A stretch of 64,000 bases of DNA, from assembly GCA_014898415.1 (NCBI GenBank), contig RCTD01000012.1, positions 310,001-374,000 on the forward strand. Direction: 5' to 3'. Shown in pieces: positions 22,483-35,481 of this stretch. Below the pieces are notes generated by a model. It was not told where the DNA came from, searched no databases, and saw nothing but the letters and a program-made list of their open reading frames with translations. Source of the stretch: Stromatinia cepivora. Taxonomy: Eukaryota; Ascomycota; Leotiomycetes; Helotiales; Sclerotiniaceae. Made by a program: the position numbers and the translations under genes. The first letter of the stretch is position 1; every line of letters starts with the position of its first letter.

Positions 22483-24170
22483 AAAGGATTCTTTATTGAT
22501 ATTATAATATACAAGATGTTTGATTGAAATTGTATCAACGTTGTTCGAGTTGATAGATCTATCTAACAAAATGTTATTTCCGAGCTTTTAAGATCTTGTT
22601 ATATATAAACAAAAAGGATATATATATCTAAACTATTTTTAATGGATCCAGATCTTGCCCTTTTCAATTGACAACTCTCGAATATACTTATCAAATCATT
22701 TTTGTTGGAAACCCCCTGAATATTATTATTGTCTTTAAGTAATGGAATTTCTACTATTCATTAAAATATACTCGAGGAAAAAAAGGAAAAAGAAATGATT
22801 CTAACCTTTGCCTTTTATACTTGATTTTCGCTTTGATCTATCAATATTCTCGATAATAAGTATTTTGCCCTTTATGGACCTTGGAATTGATATTGATTTC
22901 TGTTTTATTGTAGAATCGATTGAAGAAATTGTTGGAAGATATAATATTTCTATATCTTGTATATCTTTATTATTGACTTCAATCAGATTACTCATAATTG
23001 AAGCTTCAACAATAGAACTAAATCTAATAAAAGTAGGATTAGGGTTTCTGAAAAGTGAATCGATATTAAGATTATGAATTTCATTTTCTGCTTCAAATAT
23101 TAGTTCATTTTCAATATTATCGATTATAAAGCTTTAATTTACTCTTATATTCAAATTGTTTGAGTTCTACTTTTATTTCTATTGCAAATTGATCTATATC
23201 AAGAATCTTATGGATCCGAATTGAAGAAAATTCTTGAAGATATGAATTTCTTTTATTGAGCAATTATTTTGTAAATATATAAATATAAGGAATGATTTTC
23301 AGGGAATTTATTTTTGAGAAAAATATCTATAAAAGAGAAAGGAAATATAAAGTAATGATTTTAAAGATTCTGGTTTTTTGGAATTTGGAATTAATTATTC
23401 TTTTTATATATATAATCTTTATTATAAAAGAAATTCAATTACTTTAACGAATCTTTATAATATATTATATATATCTCAATATATAAAATCAATTTGGAAT
23501 TCAAACCTCCTTTTTCTTGGAATTACTTATTTATATTTTCTATCGCTGATTTTTCGAAAGATAATAAAGCTATATACAAAAAGTTAATTAATTAAAAACT
23601 ATATATTCCTTTTAGATATATAATTCAATATCAATTAAATTAGATCATTAATTTCGCCCTGCCTTTTTATCCACAAAATTGCAGTTTTCAAGATTGCACA
23701 ATTATTAAATAATAATAATCAACAAATCCAAAAATGAAGGTAAACGAAATTCTAAATCTTTGATTTATAAATATTGCCATCTATATAAACTGAATTTATA
23801 TATAATCATTCCGCTACAATATTATAACAATTATAAAAAAATTGTTATTGTAATTATAAAAATCCTAAAGATTTATATTATTTATCTTTATTATAATATA
23901 ATCCTTAATTAATTTTTTAATTCTGAATTTTCTATATCAATTTATTAAAACTATAAAGGAGGATTAGGAGCGAAGCTGAAAAAGAAGCTATTTAATAATA
24001 GTTTCCTATACTAATAAGATTTCGAATATAATAAAGGTTTAGGATTTTTATGAATAAAATAAGAAAGTGTATTTACAAAACAAAATTGATTGAATATTTG
24101 ATAATGAAGATAAAGATAAATAATACTATATTAATAATTAAATATCAAATAATATTGGTAATGCCGAATT
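22483..24170. other. AT-rich DNA, no recognisable gene
   Basis: Two overlapping ORFs of opposite strand at 22801-23077 mirror each other and carry no motif. The stretch is probably old retroelement sequence. Confidence 0.4.
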
Positions 24171-25570
24171 CAGTTAGATATAGATGATTAGTAAGGGGCT
24201 ATGATTATAAATTTGTAGATAGAATATCAAAGAAAGATTTGTTGGAGTTCAAAACGAATCAAAAAACCAATCGAAATCTTGAAAAAGCAATTTGAGGGTG
24301 GTGAAATAGATAATTAAATGAATAAATCTAATTACAATATATTAGAAAAAACAATATTTAGAATAATAAGGGGTTTAGGGGTAGGAAATAAATAATTGTA
24401 AACAAAACTCAAGGATGATCAAAGTAGTGGTGAATTTAATCAGTTTTTTGTTTCGGATCTTCAATATCAATTGATTGAAATCAGATAGAGAATTTAAAGC
24501 AGAGTTTTTAAACAAGTTCGATAAAAAACTTCCTTTCTGATTTGTAAATAATATTAAATAGAATAGAAGAAGTATAATAATGCCGAATTTAATTGAAAGT
24601 ATATTATGGGTAATAGAATATGATTATATATTTGTGGGTAGAAAAGGAAGGAAGATTTATTAAAAGCGAAATGTTTAATAAAGTCCAAATAGGAAATATG
24701 AAAGTGCTAAAATAAGTAATTGAATTGAAGAAAAGTTTAATTATAATATATCTAGAAGATAATACCTGGAATTGTAGATAAAGGGAGAAATGATTTAAAG
24801 ATCTCTTATAATCCTGTAAATCGATTATAAATTAATATTTATAATATTCAAAAGATTAATTGATTAGTAAATCTATATTTCTGTTTCTTTCTATAATATT
24901 ATCAAACCTAAATACAGGAATTGTTTTTCCAAACGAATCACTTTTAAAAATCGATAACGAATTGAACAGAAAAGAAAAGTAAATAATATTCTTAAACTTT
25001 TGGGAAGAATTTAGATTATATTATTTATACATATCGAATTCGTATATTATCTCCTTATTGTTAAACTATATCAGTTATAAAATTATCGTTGTTATAACAA
25101 TCCTGAAGATCTGCAATAAATTTCTTGTATTTGGAAAATTGCCATCAAACAATTAAGATTCTAAAAAACAGAATGGATGGAAGTCTTAGGGGAAGTTTAG
25201 TAAGGATTTCTTATACCGATGTATAAAGGATATTAAGTATTATAAAAGACTAAAACTTCTCAAACGAAAACAAGGGAATATATCTACAGTCCAGAGTCGA
25301 TTGGATATTGGGTGATAATGATGAGTATGACAATATCGAGTCTAGTTGGGTATAAATCATCGATAGGAAATTGAGGTTATATTTTGTAAATAAAGATTGA
25401 AGGAGGATCCAATAAAGACTAAAAGTATAACAAAAGTCTTGTTAAAAGTTTCAATAGGAAATTTGAGGGTGATATAATAAATACCCAAATAAAGGAAATA
25501 CTCTGTCGCAGTTTTTCTTAGAATCAATAATATTTGGAATAATAAATAGAGAGAGAAAGTAAAGAGTTGG
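24170..25570 (+). repeat. Three diverged copies of an approximately 150-200 bp segment
   Basis: Comparable order of phrases at about 24175-24390, 24595-24790 and 25340-25550: a TATGATTATAAATTTGTAGA-like start, then AATAGGAAATTTGAGGGTG-like, then AATATTTGGAATAATAA-like. The copies are far diverged and the alignment by eye is approximate. No ORF spans them. Confidence 0.35.
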
Positions 25571-25689
25571 AAAAAGGATTCAAAAGATATCAGGGCAATG
25601 AGGGATATTGGAAACAGTATTGGATTTATATAGAAATCTGCAGGGATCAAAGATTAATGACTATATTATAGGGTGTGCTACAGTGGCCA

Positions 25690-26540
25690 GTGGATTACGC
25701 GAGGTATTCCCTATTCAGGAAACTGCGGTTTCCTGATGTAGAATCACCAACATTCATAATACTAATATATTATTATAATAATATAACGAAGATTGGTTTC
25801 CTATAATTTATTTCTTCAAAATAATAATTACCACTGAATTGAACTATAAAATTCATAATAAGGAAATACTATTAATCATTCGATCTATCAATTATTGAAA
25901 AATAGAACTCATTAATTTATTATATAAAATCAAGATTTATACCAATTATAAAGCCCTCGAATATTTTATAACTATTAAGATTCTTAATATTTAATAAATT
26001 TGCTAAACAAAAGTTCTAACTAATTATAACTTCATCATTATATATCGCCCTAAAAAAGATAACTTTCTTACCAATACCTTAATCCATCAAATCGACAAAT
26101 TGAACTTTCAGAATTATATTAAAAAGAAAAATCGCCTTTAATAATTTATTAAAAATAACCAAATTGATACCGAAATTATAAAAGAAGCCTTACAAAAGTA
26201 TTATTCAAACGAAATAACGATTATTACTATCGATTTAAATAAAATCACTCTTCGATTCGATTTAATTAACTATATTATCAAAGCAAATAAAACTATAAAT
26301 AATTTACTAATACTCAGAATACAAATTATTCAAGATTATAAATATATATCACTTCAAAATGATTTCTTGTTTTATAATAACTATTTAATAATATCCGATA
26401 TCAATAACCTTCGAACTTATTTGATTTATAAAACCTATAATTCCATTCTCATTATTTATTTTGGTATAAACAAAACCTACCTTTTATTATCTCAATAATA
26501 TTATTAATTCAAAATATATAATATTATAATTAAATATATA
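25690..26540 (+). mobile_element. Ty3/Gypsy RNase H and integrase zinc-finger remnant
   Basis: Degenerate + strand translation shows the Ty3/Gypsy RNase H end: YKIHNKEILLIIRSIN (usual YxxHDKELLAI), then IYTNYKALEYFITIKILN (usual TDHKALEYF). After that comes IIYRPKKDNF, matching the V-Y-R-P-G-K-x-N block that ends the domain. Further on, NSILIIYFGINKTYLLLSQ matches the H2C2 integrase finger (H-x-G-x-x-K-T). Stops and Asp/His losses are frequent, and catalytic TDH reads TNY. The copy is cut by the Copia-1 LTR at 26541. A non-AT-rich 60-bp piece at 25680-25740 precedes it and may mark another element's end. Confidence 0.68.
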
Positions 26541-27225
26541 TGTTGGAAATGAGGCCATCATAGGATTAGAATTGAGGTCACGTGATCATAATGGTGTACA
26601 GACCATATTTAGGGATAACCTCAATTCTACTTCTATTAGAATTATAGATCCTTAGTTCAATCTATATAATCAATAATACTATTATTTCCTGTACCAAAAA
26701 TTAACAAATTATAAAATCCGATTGTACAATAGTAATTAGAAAGCAAAGCAAATCGAGAAAGGATTAATATAATTAATAAAAATGAAACAAAATGAAAATC
26801 AGAATTTTCATATAATATTATCAAAACAGAATTGAAATACAATAATACAGTTTATAATTCATAATATTATAAATTAAAGCGGAGAGTAATTTGTATAATA
26901 TTGATACAGAATTATAATAAAAACGAAAAACAAGTTTGTACAATTACAAGAAAACATATTACAATATGATTTTACAAATTTTCTTATTGTTTTATTTTTA
27001 TATTTCTTTATTATTTTGAATTTATTTGCTGTATATTTTTTAAGATTATTTTAAAAATCTGAAGACTATTTTCGATATTTATCAAATAATAAGAAACCTT
27101 TATAATATCAAAATCAAATAATCCTTTGAAACTCGATCAAAACAATTATGAGTAATAGTTTAGATAAACGAAAATACAATTGAGAGGGAAAGAATGGTTT
27201 TATATAATTGATTAAATATTAAATG
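26541..27225 (+). mobile_element. Copia-1 copy F: 5' LTR, leader and first codons of gag
   Basis: LTR 26541-26706 is the best-kept terminus of the family (TGTTGGAAATGAGGCC). The primer-binding site and leader follow. The copy stops in early gag (GGTTTTATATAATTGATTAA) where the LTR of copy D begins at 27226. Everything further 3' is missing. Confidence 0.85.
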
Positions 27226-27391
27226 TATTAACTTTTGGTGCAGGAAGTAGTAGTATTGTTGACTATATAGATTGAACTAAGGATTTATAATTCTAATAGA
27301 AATAGAATTAAAGTTATCCCCAAATATGGTCTATACACCATTATGATTACATAACCTCAATTCTAATCTTATGATGGCCTCATTTCCAATA
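27226..27391 (-). repeat. 3' LTR of Copia-1 copy D
   Basis: 166 bp, from TATTAACTTTTGGTGCAGG to CATTTCCAATA. It is bordered by a CTCCTCTATTGAGG purine tract (antisense) on the internal side. Confidence 0.88.
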
Positions 27392-27552
27392 CTCCTCTAT
27401 TGAGGATATCCTATTCGATCCTCCTAGATTACTAATCCTAACATTTTCTTGAACCTTTCGAAAACAATCCTTGTACAAAGTTTCGTCATTCCATCGATAA
27501 TTATATCATATATATTGATATAATTAATGGCGATTTTCTCCTTTTTTATTAA

Positions 27553-27861
27553 TATCACGGGATAGTATGATTACACAGCACTTTCAGGGATCGTTGAATA
27601 GGTGGTACACGTGATTGGTAGAGTGAAAGAATTGAATGACTTGCCCTTGATTATATGAATCAAGAGCTGTATATATAGAACAAATGAATGATTATTTAGC
27701 CGATATGCATCTTAATTAGGTTAGATCTTTGTTTATTAGTATATCAGGATCACTTTATCAATTGGTGGATTGGTAAGGGCTAGTAGATCCTTCATTCCGA
27801 TTGGAAAGTATACACTTTGATCCTTTATAAGATACAGGGGATTGCGGGGCTTTTCATGATA
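27553..27861 (-). repeat. 3' LTR of Copia-2 element H
   Basis: 309 bp, TATCACGGGATAG...TTTCATGATA. It is more RIP-altered at its ends than the 5' LTR, which keeps TTCCGTGACA. Confidence 0.9.
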
Positions 27862-28230
27862 TACCCCCTAGATCGGAAGGTGATCTGAAACAAATGGAAA
27901 GATATAGAAAGTGGCAATTCATATGATTCGTGAATGAATATGTAAAGCGATTATAGGCAGACATCAATCAAGGATTGGTGTAATGTATAAATCTGAAATG
28001 ATCCTGGTACCCTTAGAATAAAGAAGAATTTGAATGTATATAAATCGCAAATTTCTTTTGATCTTTGGCTTACTACTTATGATATTCTTCAAAATCAAGA
28101 TTTTGAATAATAAAAAGAAAGTTTTCCATCAGGAGAATATAGATGATTGATCGATCCTACAGTGTAGCAATTAAGAATACATATAATTGCTAGACTACAA
28201 TGTATTGATCACGATGGCGAAGTAAAATAA

Positions 28231-29755
28231 ATGAATTTTTTAAAGATATATAGATCCCTTTTTCGTATTCTTGTTTTTGTCTTAATCAAGCTTTTATTAA
28301 TTATTATTATATTTAAGATTTCGGGGTCTAAAAAGGTTAAACAAATGAATCTTAGTTATACTAGGCAAACGGTGGTTGAGAAGAAAATTTTGAAAGAGTT
28401 AAATATAAGAAAAGATCCTAGTATTCTTTTGAAGGATCAATAAATCGAGTAGAGAGAATTAATGAGTTCAATGTAAATAACGAACCAAAATATCGATTTC
28501 TGGGAGTATAGTTTAACTAAATCTGTTTTTAAAATGATATACTGTTATTTATTTCAAAAATCACTTCTCTTTATCGAAAGAACTATTATTTGTTATAATC
28601 AATTACTAATTATAAGTTCAGATAGTAATTTGAAGGTAGATTTCATTTTTGAATTCTATTATATAATTGAAAGGTTTTATTAATCCTATATTTGTAATTA
28701 TCAAGGCAAAGATTGTTTAATAAAGGAGAGAAAAGAGGGAGTATTTCTTTATTTGATAATAACGATTTATTCGATCCTTTAATATCAGGTTTTTCGGATG
28801 ATGAATTAGATAAAGAAGAGAAAGAAAAAAGATTATCGAAAGTTGCTGATTCTTTAGTTAAAATAAGAGATAAGGGGAATTATGGGGAAAAGAACGATTA
28901 TTTATATATTCGATATATAAAATCGTTGATTGCTGGGAGATATAATTTCCATAGCGAATACTTTATTGATTCTTTTAAGCCGAATAATCATCGATATTGG
29001 AATTGTAATATTTATCCGTATACTTCTTTGCCGGTTTTCCTTTATTCTTTAATAGATTATTATATCGCCGTTTATCGACAAAATTCGAAAGTAAGTTTTT
29101 CGTTTATCCTTCATTTTTATAATATATTGATCATTAATTGTATAATCCAAACAAAGATACAGAATTGCGATAAAAATGATATTGAAGATCGAGAAAAAAA
29201 AAGAAATTGTTTTTTCACCCCTATATCATTGTTCCTCCTTTCCTCGTTATATTACTCACCGGAATCCTTAAAAAACCGAACAGAAAAAGTACATTATAAT
29301 TTCAGAGAATGATAATAAAAATGAAAGAAAAAGAATAATGAAGAAAAAGAGAAGGAAAAAACAGATAATACATTCAAAGAAAAGGGAAAAAAAGAATAAT
29401 CCTTTGATTTCTATAATACCAATAACATCAATAACTCTGATTATTCCAATTATTCCTTGTTCCTTAATTATTGCGGATAATCTAGAGGCTCTTTTATTTG
29501 AACTTCAAGTTATTGAACTTAAAAAGAAGCTTATCCTTTTTTAAGGATAGGAAGGTAAAGAGTGGAGAAATAATCGGCCTTAATTGTTCTTTGTTTTTTT
29601 ATGAATATAAAGTATACAAATTGAAGTGTATTATAGAAAAATATAATAATCTAGGATACCAAATAGGATTCATTCTATCCACATCAAAGGGAAGAAATAA
29701 AAATTCCAGATTATCGTTACTCAAACTCTATAATCCTGTTATTCATATCTTATAG
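28231..29755 (+). pseudogene. Antisense ORF region of Copia-2 element H
   Basis: On the strand opposite to pol lie four open stretches: 28231-28443 (70 codons), 28713-29312 (199 codons), 29338-29544 and 29498-29755, in different frames. The first starts with a likely membrane anchor (ILVFVLIKLLLIIIIF). The second opens with an acidic, charged part (FSDDELDKEEKEKRL) and then an aromatic-rich body (NYGEKNDYLYIRYIKS, NNHRYWNCNIYPYT). The third has a hydrophobic IPITSITLIIPIIP segment. The last ends with a TAG that overlaps the pol stop (29751-29755). Copy G keeps the same region (43369-44470, antisense). This could be one gene broken by frameshifts or introns; I do not recognise its family. Confidence 0.5.
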
Positions 29756-30560
29756 ATTGAAAAAAGATCGGAAGTGTTCGAACTTTTGTCTTATAAGGTT
29801 CTTGGTGAGCCTATTAGCAGTTATATCAGTGATCAGTAGATAGATTACATAAAAGTTCCCTTTTGAATATTCTTAATATAATTATATATTTTGGATATCG
29901 ATGTGATATAGTTTCGTAATGATCTGTTCGTTTTCACCAATCATTAATCTGATCGCTTACTAATTATCATAGAAAATCGTTACAGGCTTTTTCACTATTA
30001 AATCGATCTCTTTTAAGAAATATAAAATTGCCATAATTTCTTTTAATATACACTCGATTTCGAGAAGTTTTACTTCGATAATCAAGGTAATCACAGTATC
30101 TTGCTTGGATACTTTTTATACAACTAAACCATCGAAAAGGGATATAATATACCCTTAAAATAATCAACAAATATCTGGATCATCTGCAAAAGAAATATCT
30201 GAAAAGACGAAAAGTTGTAATATTTGATCATTATTATATTGGATCACAAGATACCTTATATTCTATAAATATTGTAAACAATGATCAATAGCTTTTATAT
30301 AATCATTTGATGAATTGATCAAATAATGATTCAATTGCGAAGCAATAAATGATACATCCGCTTTTATAATGATTATAGTATATAATATTGAGCCCACTTT
30401 CTTTTAATACATTTTTATAATATATACAGGAATTTGACCTTGATTTTTCCGAAATATTATTATCGGGAGTGGTGTACTTGTTGTCCCATTTGTTACTTTG
30501 AATTTCTTAGTAATCTTTTTAATATATATATTATAAGCTAGCTACAATTTTTTCTTGAAT
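29751..30560 (-). pseudogene. Copia-2 element H RT end and RNase H
   Basis: The minus-strand translation contains FSDISFADDPDIC (the usual Copia SDxxxADDxDxR start of RNase H), GYIISLFDGLVV, and further on IRLMIGENEQIITKLYHIDI. The C-terminus is ITANRLTKNLIRQKFEHFRS, which matches the ADGLTK...QKFEHFR tail common in fungal Copia elements. Several stops, largely at Trp and Gln positions of copy G or the family consensus, interrupt it. The stop codon overlaps that of the antisense ORF. Confidence 0.72.
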
Positions 30561-31888
30561 CGATCACGGAATATATGTATACTCAGAAACCACTTAGTGT
30601 TTCCCAGGTCTTATAGTTTATATACAGTTTTGATTCCTTTAATGATCTTTGTGGCAATTGATTTGTTTTTCTTATAATAAATGATCTGAATATTGTTTAC
30701 GAAGAAAAGAATTATAATAGTATACTTTAGGTTAATATATAAATATAGTTCTTTTTTATATTATATTAATCCTAGTTTTTCAAGTATCCAAATGAAATCC
30801 CTAAACTATATAATTGGGGAATCTTGTAGATTATACAAAGCTCGATCGATTATAACATTTTTGTTTAGGATTTTGTATTCATCAAATAGATAATATACAA
30901 TTAGGGTATCGAAAGGATTGTGTAGAATATTAATAAAAATGTTGATTATATTGTATTACTTTGTTTCGAGATTGTATTTAGCGATAATTGTTATTACGAT
31001 TTGGAATAATCGGTTTACTAATATAGTGGTGTAAATAATCTCAATAATACTTTTAATCTAAAGATCTTTTTATATTATTAAATATAAACAATAACGAATG
31101 ATTAAATCTTAATTATTGCTTTTATATATAAATATCTATTAAAAGGGAATCGATTTTAAAGGTTCCAATCCAGAATCGATTTTATGCCAGATTTTCCTAA
31201 CCTTAAGATTATTAATCTCAAGATTGCAATCCTATTTGAATTAATATTCTATTTGATGATTTTCTAATTGATAGTAAAAACAAAGTAATTTTGGAGCTGT
31301 AAATATATGAATTCGAGGAAATGATATTATCTATAATTCATTGATTGTAAACCAGATAAAAGGCAGTAATAATTTTGCTTTAATTCCAATGATAATTATA
31401 TTATGAATTGTTACAAATTGAGAACATTCCTTTATATTATTTATTCCTTACTGATCAGATCAGAATATAAAATGAAAGTTGTTTAAACAGAGTAATCCTA
31501 TTGAACCTATTCTTTGAGATATAATAATTCCTATATAGAATTCAACGTTAGAATCGCTTCCTTGATAGCATTATTATATATATAATTGCCTTCGTATACG
31601 TATTGATTACTTTAGGATATAAGAACCAAATAACTCCCAGAAAAGAAATAACTTTGAATAATAATTGTATAATTGAAATTCAAACGGATTAATCTGAACC
31701 CTGGATATTTCAATCCTTATAATACAAGTTCTCTTAAATATCTATTCAAAATCATAAATCTACAAATCCTTTATAAATCGATTAAATGAATATATAAAAT
31801 GCGGCAATCTTTATAATAACTGGATTTCCTTTACGGAATATTTTGATTGATTATTTTAATATATATACTTCCTTTTGGAATATTGAGG

Positions 31889-32251
31889 TTAATCGATTGA
31901 AACGGTTTCTAGATCATTTTCATATATATTACAAAGAACTTCAATAGTACGACTAATAGGCTCATACTCTATATTCCCTATATCAATATATTTAATAAAA
32001 TCAGGATCTGTATTATTATTATGGATATCTCTTTGAACAATATTAATATTTTTATCCACAAGATATAATTGTTTTTCAATAAAAGAGTTAGCTTTTTTAA
32101 TTTCTTTAATAAAAGAATCAATCAGCATTTGTATATCTTTATTGTATACTTTATCCTCACTATTTAAAGGATTAGATGGATTGGATAATCCTAGATCGAC
32201 TTTTTTATTCCCATTATCACCCCCCAGATCTATATTTACCCCCAAAATCAA
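31889..32251 (-). pseudogene. Copia-2 element H linker between integrase and RT
   Basis: A 120-codon open stretch rich in Asp, Asn, Ile and Lys (NIDLGGDNGNKKVDLGLSNP...). Its position between integrase and RT and its lack of conserved motifs fit the variable Copia linker. It is the longest open piece on the pol strand. Confidence 0.5.
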
Positions 32252-33667
32252 TTCGTTTGTAAATAATAGATCTAAAATATGCTTAATGAATAAATCAAGG
32301 GTTTTTCGATTTGTGAAAATAGATAAATAAATGAAGTTCTTATAATTATTCTCATTTTGAATAATTGTTTTGTTTAATTCGATATGATCTTGTAGATTAA
32401 GAGTTCTAATAAACTACTTAAACTCTTTTGTAATATGAATATCGATTATTTGATTAATGGAATCCATATAATAAATGAATTCCTTATTGAACGTTATATT
32501 TCGAATAATAATAACTTTATCGAATTTGGGTATCTATATACAGTAAATCAATATGCTTGAGATATAGCCCACTAAATACCCAATATATATTCGAGGATTG
32601 ATTTTGTATTATTTCCTATTAATTCCAGTTTCTCTATTCTTATCCAAAAGATAAACTCAGTATCTATACCTGTAGATTTTATTTCAATTGGGATAAAGAT
32701 TGTTAGATATTTTCTTTACAAACAAAGGATTATTTTTGCAAAGGTAATTACGGAATCATATATCGAATACTTTATTAAGCGATTTGAAGGATTTAACCTT
32801 CAAAGGATTTATATTATATAGGTAAATAGCAATTTGTATCGTTTCCATTTACAATTTGTCCGGTAAATCTATTATAATCCGCATTTTTATCTATTTTATA
32901 ATTATTTCTTATCCTATATGTTTTGATTCTCTATTGGGTTTATATATATGAAATAGGGATAATTTGAATTCAATACCTTCTTACTTGATCCATTTCTCAA
33001 ATAACATTACTCCCATAATTCTAATGACAAATATATCATTATCCTGCTTGATCATTACAATCACTAAACTATACTTATGATGAATCTAGATTATAAAGTT
33101 TTGAATAATTGCAAATACTTCGTTATATATTTTATAATAGATTGAATATGAAAAGATTTTGTTATAGTATATTTCTTTGATCAATAAAAGCCATAATATA
33201 TTATTATACCCTTTATCAAAATCAAAAAGATCCTATTGAATTTTGTAGAAGAATTAAAGTGATTAATAATCATTTGAAGCGCGAGAAATGATTTACTTCA
33301 CATAAATGCGAATACAGTTAGCATAATTGAAATGAATAATATTTTTTATTTTGATGTTTTATACTGCAAATATTAAATATTCAAAAGCTTCCTTTTTCAA
33401 ATACCCAAAACATTTATATCATATTTTATTTGTATCTTTTCTTAAAAAAGATGGATCGCAAAAACAATGGAATGCTTTGTTTATTTTTCTATTCATTATT
33501 GGGTATATTATAGAAGGATTGCTTACAGAAATAAATAAAAAAGTATTCGAATAAATAGAAAACGATTTGTATTCTAAGAATACAAGATTTTTAGTATAAA
33601 TGCATTGAGTAATTATTATACTATTTGTATAATCTTTTTTATGAAAAGTACAATCATATTCTGAAAA

Positions 33668-33964
33668 CTATAGGTCAGCTTTCTTTAATCGAATCTCCGA
33701 AACAATATTGATATGAAAATTAGGGATAAGTGTTATGTCGTTTAAAATCAAATCATTATTAAGGTAATCTTCTTTTTTAATAATCCCTTTGATAGTACAA
33801 ACCCTGCATTCTAGAACTTGGAAACTGAAAATACCTGTTTTTACAAAATTACTAGAATCGGATGATTGATATCGATGATTATTCAATAGAGATATATTGT
33901 TTATGATATATATAATATCATAATTATCAAGCAAAATACTATTAAATAAATAGTGTACTTTCAT
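33668..33964 (-). pseudogene. Copia-2 element H aspartic protease
   Basis: A 98-codon open stretch with LLDNYDIIYIINNISLLNNHRYQSS, which fits the Copia protease start (D-N-C-A/G-x-x-H-x-x-N-D). It continues with TCTIKG-like CTIKGIIKKEDYLNNDLILNDITLIP and NIVSEIRL, the flap and C-terminal parts. The active-site motif DNC (a fungal variant of DSG/DTG) reads DNY and the His reads Tyr, each one transition from a functional codon. Confidence 0.65.
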
Positions 33965-35463
33965 TACTGTAAAATATACCCCTGATTAATTGTATCGAAT
34001 ATTCAAGATAGCAGTGTTGATTGAAGGTCCTAAAGGATCAATAGAACCTTTTATCTATTTCTTTTTAATTCAATCAGAATAAAATTGTTTCTATAAATAT
34101 GATTTTGTTCAATCTTTAATTACTTGTAGCTCGTTTTCGTTGAATACCTTTTTGAGCAATGAATTGATCCTTCCAATAAGCATTAATTTTATGGCTTTAC
34201 AATTATATATAGTGTGGTTATGATCAATTCTATTGTTCTATTCAGATTCGGTTTTACAAGGACATTCCCAGATCTTCTTGATCCTTTAATTATTTCTAGA
34301 ATTGATACTCTTTTTATTCTTCTTAGATCTTTTATCATTTTGAGAAAAAATAAATATAGAATATACTCCTTTTTTAGTTTTTGAGGAAATAGAATCCTGG
34401 AAGATTAATCTTTCAAAAACATCTTTGAATTGTTTGAATAAGAAGTTGGGTAATTCGAATTGATTGTTCATTTCGATTTGTATAATTATAGTATTTGCCT
34501 AGATTGGGAGTATCCTGGTATTAATGGTTTATAGAAAAATATTGATAGCGATTTTATCCTATACCTCAATAATTTCGTATGCAAAAGCTTTAGTATAGGT
34601 TATAATCCAATCTCTGTGCTATTTGACAGGGTTGGTTCTGCCAAGTGAAGCTTGCGTTAGAACAGATCGATATTCTTGTAGTATTGCGAGTTTGACAGTA
34701 GTTACTATAGGTGCGAGCTTCTTTTTGAATGTATTAATGATTGTTTTGAGTGGAAGAGCTATAATACTTTAATTGAAAATGGATAGTTTTATAAGGTATA
34801 TTTAATCAATTGATGATTCAATCCATTCATAAATATTCTTAAAAGCTTTATGATTCTATATATATTCTTATTATCAATATCGATACTCCAATTGGAAAGA
34901 GGTAAACTCGAAGGAGATTTCTTGGAAGATGATTAGGAATAAAGTAATGGATTTATTAGAAGTAAATCCCAATATATTATTATTAGAATCTTTTATTTTT
35001 ATATCTTTATTAGTATTTTCTTTGGATTGAATTACTATAAGATATTCTAAAAATTCCTTTTGATATTAAATTTGTTTCTTTTAATTATATTTGACTTGAA
35101 GATCGATAATGGAAGGTAAAACAAATAATTTGATTGAAAACCAATCGATCTGAGTATAGATAGGTTTATTCGTTAGATCGGAGCTTGGAATGGATATCGC
35201 TGATATAAAAACAAACGGATCGTTCTTTGGATTAATTGAATCCCAGATTCCTTGAATTTGATATTTATTTTTCAAGTATAGATACTACTCCGATTATTGA
35301 ATACGGATTGTAAAAAGAAGATCGTTTTGATCCTTTACTATATTGAATAAAGATAATTGAATTGATATAAATATTGAATTATAAATAAGATAAGAATGAT
35401 ATTTTAAGAATGATTCTTTAAATATTTAGTAATTATTGGATAGAAAGTTGTATAGATTTTAAG

Positions 35464-35480
35464 AGCTACCAGGCTTATAA
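35464..35480 (-). other. Primer-binding site of Copia-2 element H
   Basis: Read antisense: TTATAAGCCTGGTAGCT. The less mutated copy at 55904-55919 reads TTATGAGCCCGGTAGC. TTATGAGCCC is the complement of GGGCUCAUAA, the conserved anticodon stem-loop of eukaryotic initiator tRNA-Met. This indicates half-tRNA priming. Confidence 0.6.
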
Positions 35481-35481
35481 T

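Noticed and set aside
22801..23077. Two mirrored ORFs of 64 and 89 codons
   Set aside because: No motif, AT-rich, open on both strands by composition.
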